From Candidatus Heimdallarchaeota archaeon (GTDB taxonomy: Archaea > Asgardarchaeota > Heimdallarchaeia > Heimdallarchaeales > Heimdallarchaeaceae): a stretch of 64,000 nucleotides of DNA. Position numbers and translations under genes: made by a program. The notes beneath the pieces were generated by a model. That model had not been told where the DNA came from, did no database searches, and was given only the letters and a program-made list of their open reading frames with translations. Location: the NCBI GenBank assembly GCA_019057815.1, contig JAHLWR010000003.1, positions 133,248-197,247 of the forward strand. The letters are read 5' to 3'. This document shows, piece by piece, positions 46,438-54,567 of the stretch (position 1 is the first letter of the stretch; each line of letters opens with the position of its first letter).

Positions 46438-46584
46438 ATGACAAAATACATTTGTTCAAGATGTAAAAATGAAATAACCCCAAGCGAATTAAGAATATTA
46501 CCAGGTGTTAAATGCCCTCGCTGTTCCAGTAGGGTACTATTCAAACAACGGTCTCTTATAGCTAAACCTGTTAAAGCTCGATAA
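46438..46584 (+). CDS. rpoP: DNA-directed RNA polymerase subunit Rpo12 (RpoP)
   Basis: A 48-residue protein too short for most gene lists. YICSRCKNEI and CPRCSSRVLFKQR give the CxxC...CxxC zinc ribbon and the basic RVLFK segment that define the Rpb12/RpoP family. The length is typical. A purine/GGTGA-containing stretch (aatggtgattt) precedes the ATG. It lies 59 nt after glyS on the same strand, in an information-processing cluster. Confidence 0.93.
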   Translation: MTKYICSRCKNEITPSELRILPGVKCPRCSSRVLFKQRSLIAKPVKAR

Positions 46585-46730
46585 GTTCTAATTTTCAATT
46601 CTATTTTATCTATTTTATATTTCTTTGATATGTGATGTATTGATTCCTTATTAGGGCCTAAATTTCATTAGTAGAAGCACTAATTTCGAGCTTTTATTAA
46701 TTGTAAGACTGGAAAAATGTCGATTCTATT

Positions 46731-48353
46731 CTAATAAAGTGACGATTCTCCTTCATTTATGATTTTACCTTCAACTAATTTATCACTAATAACCCCAGAG
46801 ATTTTGACAGTAAGTATTTTTTTTATTATGTTACTAGAAGAGTAAATACTTATGGCAGGCCCACTAAAAATAGGGTAACAAATGTAGGTATCTTCACGTT
46901 TCTTATCCTTTTCAGCTACTATTGTAGTAATTTCTGCGTTGATTAGGGATTTTTTCTTTTTTATGTTGAATTGAATGATAGTTTTTTTAAGTTCATCTCT
47001 TTTAATTTTTAGCAAATGTCTTTCTACTGGAGAAGGGGAGTTAGTTACTGAAAATGGAGAATTAGGTAGCGGTAAGTATCTATAAACTGTTATCTTCTCT
47101 ACAAAATCAAATATATTTTCCTCAATTGTTCTCTTAGTGATTTCTACTGAATTAACAGTTTCTCCTGGTAGTGAATGTATTAAGTAAATTTGAGGGGAAA
47201 TATTATTCTCGCTAAACAGCTTTGCAGCTTCTAATGCTTTTGATGGTATGGATGGTCTTCCTATTTTATTGCTATGATCTTCATCGAAAGTTTCACAGCC
47301 TATACTTATAGAAGTGTTTGGTAGATATTTACCAATTATTCTAGCAGCATCAAGATTTACTAGTGATGGTTTAACATTTTCGATTGATATGCTACAAGTA
47401 TGTTCTTGCTGATCTCTTATTTCTGATAGTTTGGATAGTAACTCCTCGATTTTTTCTAGATTTGGAGTAGGATAAGTAGGAGAAAATAATGGCTCATCAT
47501 TTTTGCCTCTACAATAGTCTAAGAAGCCAGGAGCAGAGAGAATGATTCGACTGACACCTTTTGATAGTAGTTCATTGCATTCCTTTACTATTTGCTGAAC
47601 ATTTCGGCTTCTTGCAGGACCAAAAGTTGCTGGAACACTGCAAAAACCACATCCTGGTGGAATATCCTCTGGACATTTTTCTTCAGAAAAAACTTCTGGG
47701 ATATCACAGAAGCTACAATTGCTACAACCACCATTTAGCTTGACTATATCTCCTCGAAGATGATTAGAGCATCCTCTAACTACTTCGACATACACTTTTG
47801 AAAACCAATAATCTGGATAATTTTGTATAATCTCAGTGGAGGGAGAAAATTCTTCAAAAAGAGAATGAGTGTGGCACATAATTCCTTTGAAAAGCACTTT
47901 ATCTTTTACAAATTTAATGCAATAATATTGATTTGACTTTTTTGCCCTAAAATTGTCTATAGAGAAACTGTTTTCTATTAAATCGGCTAAAATTCGCTCC
48001 CCCTCTCCTATTATGCCAATATCTATTTCTAGAGAGTTAATTAGTTCTTCGTCTGAGAGAATAGGTCCTCCTAGAATAATTTGTGATTTATTATTATTTT
48101 GTCGTATTTTTCTAATAACTCTCTTAACAGCGATTAGATCAACAGTCATCCCACTTATAAGGAAAATCTCATTTTGGGAAATTAGGTTGGAAACACCTTT
48201 TTCTAGTAAATCTTCAACTCTAGAAATTTGAGTATTAAGATTATATTTCTCAAAAACTCCTGCTAATAACCGTGGTCCTACTCCGATGACATCTCGAGAA
48301 TATTTTCTTCTTCCGTCGTTAGATGCTAATGAATCAATAATTAGGACACTCAC
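46731..48353 (-). CDS. B12-binding-like / radical SAM enzyme
   Basis: A 540-residue protein. Residues 20-150 look like a cobalamin-binding-type Rossmann domain (FLISGMTVDLIAVKRVIRK, IILGGPILSDEEL, DIGIIGEGER) without a clear DxHxxG. The radical SAM domain begins at about residue 190: VEVVRGC, then GGCSNCSFCDIPE, then about 20 residues later GCGFCSVPATFGPARSR. The Cys arrangement differs from a simple CxxxCxxC. TIM-barrel elements follow (RIILSAPGFLDYCRG, SISIGCETFD, YLIHSLPGET). It may belong to archaeal B12-radical SAM proteins of the Ta0216 type, which is recall only. Start at GTG 48353. Confidence 0.72.
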   Translation of the reverse strand: MSVLIIDSLASNDGRRKYSRDVIGVGPRLLAGVFEKYNLNTQISRVEDLLEKGVSNLISQNEIFLISGMTVDLIAVKRVIRKIRQNNNKSQIILGGPILSDEELINSLEIDIGIIGEGERILADLIENSFSIDNFRAKKSNQYYCIKFVKDKVLFKGIMCHTHSLFEEFSPSTEIIQNYPDYWFSKVYVEVVRGCSNHLRGDIVKLNGGCSNCSFCDIPEVFSEEKCPEDIPPGCGFCSVPATFGPARSRNVQQIVKECNELLSKGVSRIILSAPGFLDYCRGKNDEPLFSPTYPTPNLEKIEELLSKLSEIRDQQEHTCSISIENVKPSLVNLDAARIIGKYLPNTSISIGCETFDEDHSNKIGRPSIPSKALEAAKLFSENNISPQIYLIHSLPGETVNSVEITKRTIEENIFDFVEKITVYRYLPLPNSPFSVTNSPSPVERHLLKIKRDELKKTIIQFNIKKKKSLINAEITTIVAEKDKKREDTYICYPIFSGPAISIYSSSNIIKKILTVKISGVISDKLVEGKIINEGESSLY

Positions 48354-48748
48354 ACATTACATATACATCGAAATGAAATATAATTTTCGGTCGTAGAAAA
48401 CTTTTTTGTACTTGAGCTTAGATGAACATACTATTTTTTTAAATTAATAAGAGAACTCGTTTTAAGAACTGATCATTTACAACTAGAAAAAAAGATAAAT
48501 TTAATAGAGAAACTGTAAAAAATAGAAAATCTAACAAACAATTACAATATTGTACTCCTAGAAAAATGAGTGATGTCTACAAAATAAAAAAGCAAAAAAA
48601 AAAAATAATCGTTCATATTCAACTCGATTAATCTTTAGGATAGAACCAATTAACATTTTTACGAGGATATACAGTTAGCAAATCCTTTCACAGCATTATT
48701 TCATATCCAAAAATGAGAATCTAGTTCTTTTTCACTTCTGATGCAAAC
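48354..48748. other. Intergenic region without recognised gene
   Basis: Nearly 400 nt between the divergent radical SAM and aIF1 genes. Very AT-rich with homopolymer A tracts (an A13-class run near 48595). No frame, tRNA or hairpin array stands out. The aIF1 promoter follows directly. Confidence 0.5.
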
Positions 48749-48756
48749 ATATAAAA
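48749..48756 (+). promoter_or_regulatory. TATA box of aIF1 gene
   Basis: ATATAAAA lies 23 nt before the ATG at 48780, which predicts a leaderless or nearly leaderless transcript. Confidence 0.6.
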
Positions 48757-48779
48757 AGTATTGAGAGGTAGTTTGCACA

Positions 48780-49091
48780 ATGGAAGAAAGTTGTAAAGTG
48801 TGCGGACTGCCAAAGGATTTGTGCGTCTGTGAAGAAATAGCAAAAGAAGAACAAGTTATACGTATTTTTTTGGAAAAACGAAAGTGGGGTAAGAACTACA
48901 CTCTCGTCGTTGGTATCGATCCTACTGAAGTTGATCTTGGTGCTTTAGCTAAAAAGCTTAAATCGAAACTTGCATGTGGTGGAACAGCTAAAGAAGGAAG
49001 AATCGAGCTACAAGGTGATCATCGATTTAAAATAAAGGATATGATGATTAAGTTTGGTTTCCCAGATTCTAATATCGAAGTGCAATTTTAA
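48780..49091 (+). CDS. Translation initiation factor aIF1 (SUI1)
   Basis: A 103-residue SUI1/eIF1 homologue that monitors start-codon selection on the small ribosomal subunit. N-terminal zinc-knuckle CKVCGLPKDLCVCEE is the usual archaeal form. The core shows EKRKWGKNYTLVVGID, LAKKLKSKLACGGTAK and the IELQGDHRFKIKDMM motif. Length and order match the family. It is followed after 6 nt by a small zinc-ribbon gene that is probably co-transcribed. Confidence 0.94.
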   Translation: MEESCKVCGLPKDLCVCEEIAKEEQVIRIFLEKRKWGKNYTLVVGIDPTEVDLGALAKKLKSKLACGGTAKEGRIELQGDHRFKIKDMMIKFGFPDSNIEVQF

Positions 49092-49097
49092 TACCAG

Positions 49098-49358
49098 GTG
49101 AATACTATAAAACAAGCAAAAAATCAAGATGATTTAGATTTTGATGAATTTGATGTTAAGATGAAACGAGGTTCGTATAAAGGAGTACTTAAGGTTTGTC
49201 CCCATTGTTTTTATCCTCTTAGAAACATAGAACATTTTCTTAGCATGAACATCAAGTATATTTGCACAAACGATGATTGTGGGTGGAAAGGGGGATTTGC
49301 CATTGAAGTTCTTTTAGAAGATTACAAAAAAGAGTTCAAAGGAAGATTAAAAGAATGA
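49098..49358 (+). CDS. Small zinc-ribbon protein
   Basis: An 86-residue protein starting at GTG in a CCAGGTG context. CPHCFYPLRNI and CTNDDCGW form a C-x2-C / C-x4-C ribbon. The rest is acidic at the N-terminus and basic at the C-terminus. It is encoded 6 nt after aIF1, suggesting a translation-related role, but the family is not recognised. Confidence 0.7.
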   Translation: MNTIKQAKNQDDLDFDEFDVKMKRGSYKGVLKVCPHCFYPLRNIEHFLSMNIKYICTNDDCGWKGGFAIEVLLEDYKKEFKGRLKE

Positions 49359-49413
49359 CTTTGGGTAATGTACAAAGCTTTATCTATTTGCTAGTACAGT
49401 TGGCCAATAACAA

Positions 49414-50250
49414 ATGAAAGCAGCTATTGTTATTGATTCAAGTAAGGAAATACCTCATAAATGGTTCGAATATTACAACATCTTTCCTATTGGATATCTG
49501 ATAAAAAATTCTAAAGGTATTCTTCTTAAAGAAAGGAAAACAATAAGAGAACTTGAGACATCAAATTTACTTAAATTAATGCTTAAAGATAAAAAATCTC
49601 AGTTACTTGCACCAAGTATCAAAGACTTCGTTGAATTATTCACCTATTTATCTGAAGAATTTGATTCAATAATCAGCCTTCACTCAACATTGATAACACC
49701 TGCAGTTTTTGAAAATGCTGTTTTAGCAAAGAAACTAGTTTCTGAAGTCAAGATAGACGTGATTGATTCTCCGACTCTAGGACCTTCATCCGGGCTTCTA
49801 GTTGAAGAACTAGCAAAATTTATCTTAAATGCGAAAAATATCAATGAAATCAGAAAAGAATGTTTTTCATTGAACAAGCATATTCATTCTTTCTTGATAA
49901 CTAAAAATGATAGACTTAACAGTGTGGGTCTAAGGAAAGAATCTATTTTTTCTGGAATACGCAAATCTTTCAAACCATATGAGACATATGAACTGTATCA
50001 TAGCTCTTGGTCCAACTTATCAAGTGGTAGAAACCCAAGATCACTCGTAAAAAATCTGATAAAGCAAATAGAAATAATTACTAAAGCTAAAGAATTCAAA
50101 AAAGTATTTTATGGTGGATCAGGGGAATTTGAAAAGAGTATTGAGAAAGTTCTAGAAGTAATCACTATAACTAATGCCATAAAAACAGAAACCTCGTTAG
50201 TGAGCTGTCAATTACTAGGTCCAAATTATGGGTCAATTGCATTGCTTTAA
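49414..50250 (+). CDS. DegV-like protein (copy 3, divergent)
   Basis: A 278-residue protein with the DegV outline: IVIDSSKEIPHKWFEYYNIF (degenerate TDSxxDLP), LLAPSIKDFVELFTYLSE, SIISLHSTLITPAVFENAV, IDSPTLGPSSGLLVEE. The C-terminal domain has lost the canonical SGR motif and the final THxGPG (GPNYGSIALL instead). Ligand binding may differ or be lost. It stands just before the TnpB element. Confidence 0.65.
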   Translation: MKAAIVIDSSKEIPHKWFEYYNIFPIGYLIKNSKGILLKERKTIRELETSNLLKLMLKDKKSQLLAPSIKDFVELFTYLSEEFDSIISLHSTLITPAVFENAVLAKKLVSEVKIDVIDSPTLGPSSGLLVEELAKFILNAKNINEIRKECFSLNKHIHSFLITKNDRLNSVGLRKESIFSGIRKSFKPYETYELYHSSWSNLSSGRNPRSLVKNLIKQIEIITKAKEFKKVFYGGSGEFEKSIEKVLEVITITNAIKTETSLVSCQLLGPNYGSIALL

Positions 50251-50329
50251 CTAGTGAAAGATGAGGATTCAGAATTTAGAATTATCCCATGATATGATTT
50301 TGTCATATTGGCATATAACAAGCACTTCA

Positions 50330-51589
50330 TTAGAGTTTCATCGCTGGATAGCTCACTCTAAGGGGGTAAACCACGTACCCTCCTACCCCGCCCACACTAC
50401 GTTTAGGTAGCGCTTGCGAATCGCCTTTAAGTAAAATGTTGTAAGCAGCATTAACATCAGCGTTGATTAACAAACCTGTTGCAGAACGAAACAGTCCTCG
50501 GTGCACTCTCTTCCCCTTATACTTGGTCTGTTCCTGGGGTGACTCATTGTCTAGAAAACTACATTTAGAGGTATACTCCTCTTCAATAGGTTCAACCTTT
50601 ATCCCTTTCTCTTCTGCTTTGTATTGAAGGATTTTGATGAGTTTTTCAAAAGGAATACTGACAAAAATTTGTGTAGTCTTCTTTCTCAACCTCAGTTGCT
50701 GTTTCCAGAGAGGATTGTAACCGATGTAAACGGTGTGTAAACCCCTAGTTTCCCAGAGGTCAACGAGGAACTTGCTCACCTGATGTAACCAATCTTTCAC
50801 CTTCCATCTCCAGTGTTGACGATAAAGTTGGAAACGATTACCATAGTGTAACTTGTTCTTTTGACGTAACTGTTTGTGTTGCTGCAACGCATACTGCTTC
50901 TGTAACTTTTTCACTTCTTTCATATAAAATTGATTGATGGATTTTATCCCTTTCCCCTCGTCCTTGATGACAATCGGACGCGATCCGATGTTATCCACGA
51001 AAGTCACGAGGTTGATGGATCCTAAATCGATGGAACCTTTTCTACTTTTTTTCTTTCTAATTGCTTTGGGAAGATGTTTATGATAGACAATCTCGAAGGT
51101 GTATCCTATCCCTCTGGGGATGACACGTACCTCTCGTAAATTATCTAGTGACGTTAAACGTGTCTTGATAGTAAACTTAACTTTTTTTGGCAATATCACC
51201 CACCCATTGACAATTTTCGCTTGTTGGTTGCTGAAGATAGCTATAGTCTCCCCTGAAGGTTTCTTGAAATAGGGAGAGCAGGGACAACTGAGAAATTTGC
51301 TAGGTTGTCTCTTCCACTCTTTAATAGCTTGGAAGTAAGCTTTCCAGTTTCTTGACAATAATTTAAGTGTGAGTTGAGCGGTGTGAGCTGGTAAAAACTT
51401 GTAACACTGCTCTCCTTTCAATATTCTATCTAGGTCATTGTAAAATAGTAATTTGTTGTTTTTCTTCAACTCTTCTTTTATCAGAAAGTTTCCTCGATTA
51501 TAGAGGTTCTTAGTTTGATGGCAAAGCTTGCTTAACTCCTTATCTTTTCTTACTTCCATTATTTCTGTACGCAAGACTTTGTTCATCAT
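50330..51589 (-). CDS. tnpB: TnpB RNA-guided nuclease-like protein of IS200/IS605 family
   Basis: A 419-residue protein with the three RuvC acidic positions: GSIDLGSINLVTFVD (Asp), VEPIEEEYTSKCS (Glu) and LLINADVNAAYNIL (Asp). An N-terminal basic helical region (LCHQTKNLYNRGNFLIKEEL) matches the OrfB_HTH domain. The C-terminal zinc ribbon is degenerate (TSKCSFLDNES instead of a CxxC pair), as in the TSKxSFLD clade. TnpB proteins are RNA-guided endonucleases whose guide RNA comes from the element's 3' end, a region here showing RNA-like structure. Promoter TATA box at 51609-51616. It appears intact. Confidence 0.9.
   Translation of the reverse strand: MMNKVLRTEIMEVRKDKELSKLCHQTKNLYNRGNFLIKEELKKNNKLLFYNDLDRILKGEQCYKFLPAHTAQLTLKLLSRNWKAYFQAIKEWKRQPSKFLSCPCSPYFKKPSGETIAIFSNQQAKIVNGWVILPKKVKFTIKTRLTSLDNLREVRVIPRGIGYTFEIVYHKHLPKAIRKKKSRKGSIDLGSINLVTFVDNIGSRPIVIKDEGKGIKSINQFYMKEVKKLQKQYALQQHKQLRQKNKLHYGNRFQLYRQHWRWKVKDWLHQVSKFLVDLWETRGLHTVYIGYNPLWKQQLRLRKKTTQIFVSIPFEKLIKILQYKAEEKGIKVEPIEEEYTSKCSFLDNESPQEQTKYKGKRVHRGLFRSATGLLINADVNAAYNILLKGDSQALPKRSVGGVGGYVVYPLRVSYPAMKL
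50382..50424 (-). ncRNA. Putative omega/reRNA scaffold segment at tnpB 3' end
   Basis: Contains CCTACCCCGCCCACA (50382-50396, + strand), a hairpin CTAC-GTTTAG-GTAG (50397-50410) and a second hairpin GCG-AAT-CGC (50416-50424), overlapping the end of tnpB. The same arrangement with compensatory changes occurs at 63831-63875, which supports a conserved RNA on the minus strand. Confidence 0.55.
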
Positions 51590-51608
51590 AATCTTGATTT
51601 GTTTTCCC

Positions 51609-51616
51609 TATATAAA
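51609..51616 (-). promoter_or_regulatory. TATA box of tnpB
   Basis: TATATAAA on the + strand (TTTATATA on the minus strand), 20 nt before the tnpB start. The same TTTATATAG context occurs at 63961-63968 near the short related element. Confidence 0.6.
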
Positions 51617-51638
51617 CTCAGAAGAAATTAATATGACA

Positions 51639-52442
51639 TTATGACAAATTCAACCCATAAAAATTACATACATTTTCTGTTGTTATTCGAGCTAATTCTT
51701 CATTTTTCATCTGTTTTAGGTCTGCAGCATGTTTACAGAGAATCGATATAGCCGAAGGCTCATTGTTTTTTCCTTGTTCTAACGAATGAAAAGGGCTATC
51801 TGTTTCAAACATGAGATTTCTAGGGGGAATGAGATCTATTTTCCTCTTGTAATTTTTCCTGTAAACAGCACTTGTTGGAACTGAAATGAACCATCCTTCT
51901 TCAACTATCTGCTTAACTTGTTCATCTGTACCATCGAAACAGTGCATCAAGACATCCTTAGCATTCATTTCTTGCAGAATTTCGATTGCATCTTTTTCCG
52001 CCTTCCTTGAATGGATAACAATTGGTTTTTTATTTTCTAAAGCGAATTGTATCAACTTATGTAAGTTTATTCTCTGTTTTTCTTGTTTTAAAGACTCCTT
52101 AGTCCAATGATAATCTAATCCTATTTCTCCAATAGCAACAATCTTGTCTTTGTTTGTTCTAAAATATTTAGTAAATGTATTGAAATCTTCTTCTGATACT
52201 GAAGAAGGACCTAAACCTAGAGACAAATACACTCCTGGAAATTCTGTGGTTCTAAGTCCAAACTCATAATTATCAGCTGAAATTGCACTATTTATGATTA
52301 TTTTTACGTTTTTACTTCTAGCTCTCTCAATTACTGCTTCAATTTGGCTAAATTTAAACCATGGTGGAAGTAAGTGGCAATGAGCATCTGCAAAGATTAT
52401 ATCATTTTCTCCGGTTTTTATTTCAATATTTGGATTTTTCAT
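51639..52442 (-). CDS. TatD family metal-dependent hydrolase (DNase-like)
   Basis: A 267-residue TIM-barrel amidohydrolase-type protein. Ligands in order: DAHCHLLP (HxH), AIGEIGLDYHW (Glu), KPIVIHSRKA (His), DVLMHCFDGT (His), MFETDSPFHS (Asp). All metal-binding residues are kept. TatD proteins are 3'-5' DNA exonucleases/repair enzymes by family. Third gene of a minus-strand group after TRAP-beta-like and Get3 (40-nt gap). Confidence 0.88.
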   Translation of the reverse strand: MKNPNIEIKTGENDIIFADAHCHLLPPWFKFSQIEAVIERARSKNVKIIINSAISADNYEFGLRTTEFPGVYLSLGLGPSSVSEEDFNTFTKYFRTNKDKIVAIGEIGLDYHWTKESLKQEKQRINLHKLIQFALENKKPIVIHSRKAEKDAIEILQEMNAKDVLMHCFDGTDEQVKQIVEEGWFISVPTSAVYRKNYKRKIDLIPPRNLMFETDSPFHSLEQGKNNEPSAISILCKHAADLKQMKNEELARITTENVCNFYGLNLS

Positions 52443-52482
52443 TTTTTAATACCTCTACCTTTAAAATCAATAGAAGTAGGGA

Positions 52483-53469
52483 TTATTCTTCATTAAGTAA
52501 ACTAGAAGCGAATGAGCGGAGCATGTCAATACCTCTAATTTCATTTTCGAATGTTTCTATCACTTTTATATCTTGCTTAGAAAATACTGAATTAATATAC
52601 TCTACATTTTTCAACTGTTCTTGTCTACGTTGTCTACAATGTTTACATCCAGGATTATCCGGGTTAAGCATATTGATAACAGAGAATTTATTTGATATTA
52701 GGTGATTTTTCAACTCTGTTGAAAGGCGCTCTGATTCAAAAACGCTCATCAATGTTGGTATCATAACGATGATGAATTGAGTTTTTAGAGGATCCATTAA
52801 CAGGTCTCTTGAAAACATAATCTTTTCTTTCATTGCTTCCAGTTTTTCAATCGTGGTATCTTTATCTCTTTGTCCTCCAAATAGTGATTTTACTAAACCC
52901 ATTGCATTTGAAATGAAAGCTTTCATTTTTAACATTCGTCCAAGAAAAGAATCTAGAAATTCAGGAAGATTGAGCAATCGCAAAGTATGTCCTGTTGGTG
53001 CAGTGTCTAAAACAATAGTATCATAATCATCGTTTTGGGAGTATTCGAGTATTTTTGCAAAAGATAATGCTTCATCCATACCAGGAGGTGGTATCTCTTT
53101 AAGATCTTCTCCTAAACCTTGCAGTTCGGATAAACCTTGCCCTCCTAAGAGATTTGTAAGCTGGTCTGTTTGTAAAGATGCCATTCCTAAGGATTTGGAC
53201 ATCTCCTCTCCTGCAGAATCAGGATTGATTTCTAAAACAAATAATTCTCCATCTATACCATCAACTTTAGTTATTTCACCTGAAGAAAAATCTAGAGCGA
53301 AAGAATCAGAAATACTATGTGCTGGATCTGTTGATATTAATAGAATCTTTTTGCCTTCTTCGGCTAAAGAAATAGCTATAGCAGAAGCAACACTTGTTTT
53401 TCCTACTCCACCTTTTCCACCCACAAGAAGAAATTTCAAGTCCATAGAAAGTAAATCACGAAGGGTCAT
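52483..53469 (-). CDS. Get3/ArsA-type ATPase
   Basis: A 328-residue SIMIBI-class ATPase. P-loop GGKGGVGKTSVA, switch I DPAHSISDSF, switch II VLDTAPTGHTLRLL, and the A-loop NPDNPGCKHCRQRR, where the CxxC pair is the zinc-binding dimer motif that distinguishes Get3/TRC40 from bacterial ArsA. A methionine/leucine-rich helical insertion (FLGRMLKMKAFISNAMGLVK) could form the tail-anchor groove. Get3 delivers tail-anchored proteins to membranes. The frame opens at TTG 53472, ATG 53469 is taken. Preceded by the TRAP-beta-like gene, which fits a membrane-biogenesis context (inference). Confidence 0.88.
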   Translation of the reverse strand: MTLRDLLSMDLKFLLVGGKGGVGKTSVASAIAISLAEEGKKILLISTDPAHSISDSFALDFSSGEITKVDGIDGELFVLEINPDSAGEEMSKSLGMASLQTDQLTNLLGGQGLSELQGLGEDLKEIPPPGMDEALSFAKILEYSQNDDYDTIVLDTAPTGHTLRLLNLPEFLDSFLGRMLKMKAFISNAMGLVKSLFGGQRDKDTTIEKLEAMKEKIMFSRDLLMDPLKTQFIIVMIPTLMSVFESERLSTELKNHLISNKFSVINMLNPDNPGCKHCRQRRQEQLKNVEYINSVFSKQDIKVIETFENEIRGIDMLRSFASSLLNEE

Positions 53470-53537
53470 CAAACATTTTCTTAAGGTTGTTATATTTAAA
53501 TTGATAGATTTGGAATAAAATAGAAAGAAAAAAAGAA

Positions 53538-54272
53538 CTATTTTTTCTTTTTCTGAACTTTCTTTTTAACTTCACGATTGCTTTTCTTTGCTGAGGGTCT
53601 TACAGAAGCTATCGGTTTCTTCTTTTTACCACGGAAGAATTTATTTAAATACAGAAAATCAAGTAGAGCGATTGTTCCAAGAGTTAAAAGTACAAGAAAG
53701 CAATAAAGTAGGGTTTTCCACCATAAATTTCCTTCAATAATAGGAATGTGTTCTATTTCGTAAACAAGAATGTTAAATTTATGAGAAATAGAAAGATATT
53801 CAGTACCTGAAAGATCATTGTATGTTACTTCAGTTGATTCTAGCGTGAAATTACCTTCTTGAATAGGTTGTATATAGTAAAAATAGTTGATTGTAGCATT
53901 TATCTCAACTATAACATACTTTTGGACAGTAAAATTTGATATAGAGTATACCCATGAACCAAAAAAAGGATCAGTAACTGTAAGATTGTAAGCTGTTCTG
54001 TTACCAACATTCTTAATTGTTACATTAATTATAACCCACTCATAAGGCTCAAGTAGAGTAGTATTTACAATTTTTTTTACTGATAGAATAGGTCTTGCTG
54101 GAATAGTGTCATTGTCATCATTGAAAACTAAGTTGTTACTTATTGGTTCTTTTTGGAAATCAAGTCTGTTACTATTTTCTGTTGAATTGTTTTGAGATTG
54201 TGCATTTGATATACTTATGAATAACAGAATTGTAATAATAAAGATAGTGAAACTCTTGTTTTTAGTAAGCAT
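53538..54272 (-). CDS. TRAP-beta-like (or DUF11-like) single-pass membrane protein
   Basis: A 244-residue protein: signal peptide (FTIFIITILLFISISNA), an immunoglobulin-like beta domain (residues 65-170) with VIINVTIKNVGNRTAYNLTV, DPFFGSWVY and a later LESTEVTYNDLSG, one membrane helix (LLYCFLVLLTLGTIALLDF) and a strongly basic cytosolic tail. The order of elements resembles eukaryotic translocon-associated protein beta (SSR2): NVG-A-x-V-x-(L/V)-(S/T)D, P-x3-G-x-F, (I/V)TY, single helix and Lys-rich tail. Generic DUF11 domains share much of this, so the assignment is tentative. It is 66 nt upstream of the Get3 gene on the same strand. Confidence 0.7.
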   Translation of the reverse strand: MLTKNKSFTIFIITILLFISISNAQSQNNSTENSNRLDFQKEPISNNLVFNDDNDTIPARPILSVKKIVNTTLLEPYEWVIINVTIKNVGNRTAYNLTVTDPFFGSWVYSISNFTVQKYVIVEINATINYFYYIQPIQEGNFTLESTEVTYNDLSGTEYLSISHKFNILVYEIEHIPIIEGNLWWKTLLYCFLVLLTLGTIALLDFLYLNKFFRGKKKKPIASVRPSAKKSNREVKKKVQKKKK

Positions 54273-54567
54273 AATGTCTTAACCTTATGAGACTTCTAAC
54301 ATGTGTCGGACGCTACGCTTAAATATTTTACTTTTGAAGAAGAAAATTGATATCATTACATTTTTAATTCATTGCTAACACTTTTGTTTTGCAAAATTCT
54401 TTTGTTCTACGTTTTATAGCCTTGCCTTAATCATAGAAGCTAACAAATTGGTTCCCAAAATATCTATATGATATACTCTAGTTTATTCTGGACAACATAA
54501 CTTACTAGATGTTCTCCATCCATATAACAACCCAATGTTTAAGAAAAACTGCGATATTTTTATATCT

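Larger units (their letters stand above)
50301..51638 (-). mobile_element. IS200/IS605-type element encoding TnpB only
   Basis: A TnpB gene on the minus strand lies between a 9-bp inverted repeat (TGTCATATT at 50301-50309, AATATGACA at 51630-51638). The left flank also has a small hairpin (ATATGA/TCATAT, about 50292-50308). No TnpA transposase gene is present, so it would move only with TnpA supplied elsewhere. Exact ends are not proven. Confidence 0.65.
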
